Source: Mycolicibacterium sp. YH-1 (GTDB taxonomy: Bacteria > Actinomycetota > Actinomycetes > Mycobacteriales > Mycobacteriaceae). From it: DNA of 64,000 nt. Under the pieces are notes generated by a model. That model had not been told where the DNA came from. It ran no database searches and was given only the letters and a program-made list of their open reading frames with translations. Shown one piece after another: positions 61,644 through 64,000 of this stretch. The position numbers were made by a program, and so were the translations under genes. Where the stretch lies: NCBI RefSeq assembly GCF_022557175.1, contig NZ_CP092915.1:5766001-5830000 (forward strand), given 5' to 3'. The first letter of the stretch is position 1. Each line of letters starts with the position of its first letter.

Positions 61644-62729
61644 TCAGACGGCGGCGCGGACGAGTTCGTCGCGCACGGCGTTGCCGAGGTCCGAGGTGCT
61701 CGCAGACCCACCCATGTCGGGAGTGAGTGCCGAACCGCCGCGAGCCAGAACAGTTTCGACTGCCTGCAGTACCGCTACGCCTGCCTCGACCTCGCCGAGA
61801 TGCTCGAGCATCATCGATGCGCTCCAAATCTGTCCGACCGGGTTGGCCACCCCGCGCCCCGCGATATCCGGCGCCGATCCGTGCACCGGTTCGAACAGAC
61901 TCGGAAAGCGCCGTTCCGGGTTGATGTTCCCGCTCGGAGCGATGCCGATGGTGCCGGTGCACGCTGGTCCCAGGTCCGACAGGATGTCACCGAACAGGTT
62001 GCTTGCCACCACCACGTCAAACCGGTCGGGATGCATCACGAAGTTAGCCGCCAGGATGTCGATGTGATACTTGTCGACGCGCACGTCGCCGTACCCCGAA
62101 GCCATCGCCTCCACACGTTCGTCCCAATAGGGCATCGTGATCGAGATTCCGTTGCTCTTCGTCGCCGACGTGAGATGCCTCTTTGGTCGGTTCTGGGCAA
62201 GATCGAAGGCGTACTTGAGGATTCGGTCGACGCCGGTGCGCGTCATCACGGTCTCCTGCATGACGATCTCGCGGTGGGTGCCCTCGAACATCTTGCCACC
62301 GATGCTGGAGTACTCGCCCTCCGTGTTCTCCCGGACCACGTAGAAGTCGACGTCGCCCGGTTCACGGCCGGCCAGCGGGCTGCGCACTCCCGGCAGCAGT
62401 CTCACCGGACGTAGGTTGACGTACTGATCAAAGTGACGCCGGAACTGCAGAAGGCTGCCCCACAGGGAAACATGATCAGGGACGACGGCGGGCCACCCGA
62501 CCGCTCCGAAGAAGATGGCATCGAACGCACTCAGTTCGTCGAACCAGCCGTCGGGCAGCATCTGCCCCGTCTTGCTCCAGTAGTCCGCACTTGCGTAGTC
62601 GAACTGCTCGATGTCGACGGCGAAATCGAATGCTGAGGCCGCGGCTTCGAGCACCTTGACGCCCTCGGGCATGACTTCCTTGCCGATGCCGTCGCCAGCG
62701 ATGGCGGCGATTCGATGGGTTACACCCAT
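61644..62729 (-). CDS. Tartrate / D-malate dehydrogenase-type enzyme (isopropylmalate dehydrogenase family)
   Basis: A 361-residue decarboxylating beta-hydroxyacid dehydrogenase. RIAAIAGDGIGKEVMPEG at the start, VRENTEGEYSSIGG near 137, the substrate-binding lysine-tyrosine pair region and SNLFGDILSDLGP near 245 are family motifs. The FGAVGWP and LWGSLLQFRR segments favour the tartrate/D-malate dehydrogenase branch over leuB or icd. It would oxidise D-malate or tartrate with NAD to pyruvate or glycerate-type products. It is divergent from a LysR regulator, as is usual for dmlA-type genes. Confidence 0.82.
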   Translation of the reverse strand: MGVTHRIAAIAGDGIGKEVMPEGVKVLEAAASAFDFAVDIEQFDYASADYWSKTGQMLPDGWFDELSAFDAIFFGAVGWPAVVPDHVSLWGSLLQFRRHFDQYVNLRPVRLLPGVRSPLAGREPGDVDFYVVRENTEGEYSSIGGKMFEGTHREIVMQETVMTRTGVDRILKYAFDLAQNRPKRHLTSATKSNGISITMPYWDERVEAMASGYGDVRVDKYHIDILAANFVMHPDRFDVVVASNLFGDILSDLGPACTGTIGIAPSGNINPERRFPSLFEPVHGSAPDIAGRGVANPVGQIWSASMMLEHLGEVEAGVAVLQAVETVLARGGSALTPDMGGSASTSDLGNAVRDELVRAAV

Positions 62730-62812
62730 GGTGCTGCGCTCCGATCTCAGCCGTACCGTGTTAGTGATTACCACCGTATTCGGCAACAAGACAGAGTAAT
62801 AGGGCGCCGACA

Positions 62813-62827
62813 GCAACATAAAGTTGC
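62813..62827. promoter_or_regulatory. Candidate LysR operator GCAACATAAAGTTGC
   Basis: A GCAAC-N5-GTTGC dyad of 15 bp in the 126-bp gap between the divergent dehydrogenase and LysR genes, 29 bp before the regulator start. The size and dyad form fit LysR recognition sites. Confidence 0.55.
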
Positions 62828-62855
62828 CCGATACGACATAAGACGAGGAGCCGCC

Positions 62856-63752
62856 GTGAGCATGTCCGATGACGTCGCGTTCTTCGAGGTCGTCGCTCGA
62901 TCACCCAGTCTCACCGAGGTGGGCCGGGAGATGGGCATCTCGGTCTCGGCGGTCAGCAAACGACTGGCGCACCTCGAGAAGCGGCTCGGCGTGCGCCTCG
63001 TGCAGCGGAGCACCCGACGGCTGACCCTAACGATGGAAGGGGAACGCTACGCCGCAGGCGCGGCGGTGATCGCAGCGCAGTTGGCCGAGCTCGAGGAGTC
63101 CGTCACGGGTAACTACTCGCAACTGCGTGGGCGCATCCGGATTCACTCGTCGGTCGGCCTTGGCAGAGCGCATATCGCTCCCCTGCTGGCGGAATTCGTC
63201 GAGCAGAACCCGCACGTCCAGGTCGACGTCGAACTATCCGCCAAACCCTTCGCCACTGCGGGTACGCCATTCGATATTGCAATTCGCGTTGGCGCTCTGC
63301 AGGACTCGCGGTTAACGGGAAGGAGACTGCACCCGAACCGACGGGTCGTATGCGCGTCCCCGGAGTATCTGCTGCGACACGGAACTCCTGAGTCGATCAG
63401 CGACCTCGATCACCACAACTGCATAGTCCTACGCCAGGACGAGGGCGACTTCGCGCTGTGGCGGTTCGGAGGCGAGGGGAACGAGATGTCAATTCGCGTG
63501 GCGGGAAACATGATCAGCAACGACGGTGACGTCACGACGCAATGGTGCCTGGACGGTCGCGGGCTGTTGATGCGCTCCTTGTGGCACGTTCGGCCGATGC
63601 TCGACGCCGGAACGCTCGTCCAGGTGCTTCCGGACATCGAGACACCGCCCGCCGACATCCACGCCGTCTACTCGGCCACTCCGGAACCACCCCGCAGAGT
63701 GCGAGCGGCCGTGGACTACCTACAGGACCGGCTCGGCGACCGCCTCCGCTGA
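62856..63752 (+). CDS. LysR-family transcriptional regulator
   Basis: A 298-residue LysR regulator. The N-terminal winged helix-turn-helix covers residues about 6-65 (PSLTEVGREMGISVSAVSKRLAHLEKRLG). The periplasmic-binding-like effector domain starts about residue 92 (LRGRIRIHSSVGLGRAHIAP). GAGGAG lies 5 nt before GTG 62856; ATG 62862 is a close alternative. It is transcribed away from the tartrate/malate dehydrogenase gene and very likely activates it in response to the hydroxy acid. It ends 29 bp from pdxS. Confidence 0.88.
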   Translation: MSMSDDVAFFEVVARSPSLTEVGREMGISVSAVSKRLAHLEKRLGVRLVQRSTRRLTLTMEGERYAAGAAVIAAQLAELEESVTGNYSQLRGRIRIHSSVGLGRAHIAPLLAEFVEQNPHVQVDVELSAKPFATAGTPFDIAIRVGALQDSRLTGRRLHPNRRVVCASPEYLLRHGTPESISDLDHHNCIVLRQDEGDFALWRFGGEGNEMSIRVAGNMISNDGDVTTQWCLDGRGLLMRSLWHVRPMLDAGTLVQVLPDIETPPADIHAVYSATPEPPRRVRAAVDYLQDRLGDRLR

Positions 63753-63781
63753 CAACGTGGATTCCGTTGCCGTACGCACAC

Positions 63782-64000
63782 TCACCAGCCGCGTGCGGCG
63801 AGCCGGTGTGGCTGTGCGATGTCCTCGACGTTGATGCCGACCATGGCCTCACCCAGCCCGCGCGACACCTTGGCCAGGACATCGGCGTCGTCGTAGAAGG
63901 TGGTGGCCTTCACGATTGCCGCGGCCCGCGCGGCGGGGTCACCGGACTTGAAGATGCCCGAGCCCACGAACACACCCTCGGCGCCGAGCTGCATCATCAT
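63782..64000 (-). CDS. pdxS: Pyridoxal 5'-phosphate synthase lyase subunit PdxS, C-terminal part
   Basis: The last 72 residues of PdxS; the gene continues beyond the right edge. [20 protein letters not shown] includes the phosphate-binding GSGIFKS loop. The end, [18 protein letters not shown], is typical of the family. PdxS makes PLP from ribose 5-phosphate, glyceraldehyde 3-phosphate and ammonia supplied by PdxT. The pdxT partner is expected to lie downstream or nearby, but nothing of it is inside this window. Confidence 0.93.
   Translation of the reverse strand: MMMQLGAEGVFVGSGIFKSGDPAARAAAIVKATTFYDDADVLAKVSRGLGEAMVGINVEDIAQPHRLAARGW

Overview
The window looks like chromosomal DNA of an environmental, probably rapidly growing mycobacterium (Mycolicibacterium-type). 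It is GC-rich, uses many GTG starts and 4-bp start/stop overlaps, and its right half carries the menaquinone/mannosyltransferase locus of Mycobacterium. From memory of M. tuberculosis H37Rv, the order menC, bpoC, menD, Rv0556-like, mgtA, menG, menJ, grcC1, htpX, gpsA, yajQ matches Rv0553-Rv0566c, here inverted and with extra genes inserted. The left half is accessory catabolism. No CRISPR array, transposase, rRNA or phage gene was seen. One tRNA (Tyr, GTA) is present.

Layout. (1) 1-6043, + strand: a coupled operon of DeoR-type regulator (C-terminal end only), zinc polyol dehydrogenase, DeoC/LsrF-type aldolase, FGGY sugar kinase, 2-hydroxyacid dehydrogenase and glycerate kinase. It reads as a polyol or ketose route to triose phosphate plus a C2/C3 fragment salvaged through glycerate. 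(2) 6131-8333: a secreted mycobacterial protein with a long acidic Gly-rich tail, then about 750 bp of relatively AT-rich non-coding DNA with nested inverted repeats. (3) 8334-15164: AcuI-type enoyl-CoA reductase, ADP-forming acyl-CoA ligase, a 3-aminoacyl-CoA ammonia-lyase (Kal/Acl hotdog family), a PucR regulator and an aminoaldehyde dehydrogenase. Together these could form a CoA-dependent beta-amino-acid route (beta-alanine to acryloyl-CoA to propionyl-CoA), which I consider the most interesting system here. (4) 15277-24842: DUF1275 membrane protein, gamma-glutamyltransferase family enzyme, a Liv-type ABC importer with a fused permease-ATPase, RidA, and a second PucR regulator divergent from them. 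(5) 24994-37607: class III aminotransferase, aldehyde dehydrogenase, FAD amine or amino-acid oxidase, a stand-alone Cache-domain protein coupled to a GntR regulator, flavin amine oxidase, a polyamine-type ABC importer with fused permeases, and a two-subunit CoA-transferase. Regions 3-5 together suggest uptake and breakdown of polyamines and amino compounds to acyl-CoAs.

(6) 37661-39551: terminator, tRNA-Tyr, yajQ, gpsA. (7) 39604-63752: the menaquinone/mannosyltransferase block (htpX, grcC1, menJ, menG, mgtA, menD, bpoC, menC). It is interrupted by two paralogous large ATPase-LuxR regulators, a carotenoid-desaturase-like flavoprotein, a secreted protein, an SDR, a DsbA-like lipoprotein, a DJ-1/PfpI enzyme beside a GlxA-type AraC regulator, and a double-TetR regulator. 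A tartrate/malate dehydrogenase with its divergent LysR regulator follows. (8) The window ends inside pdxS (pyridoxal 5'-phosphate synthase), - strand.

All assignments come from reading the translated sequence and from memory of protein families. No database search was run.
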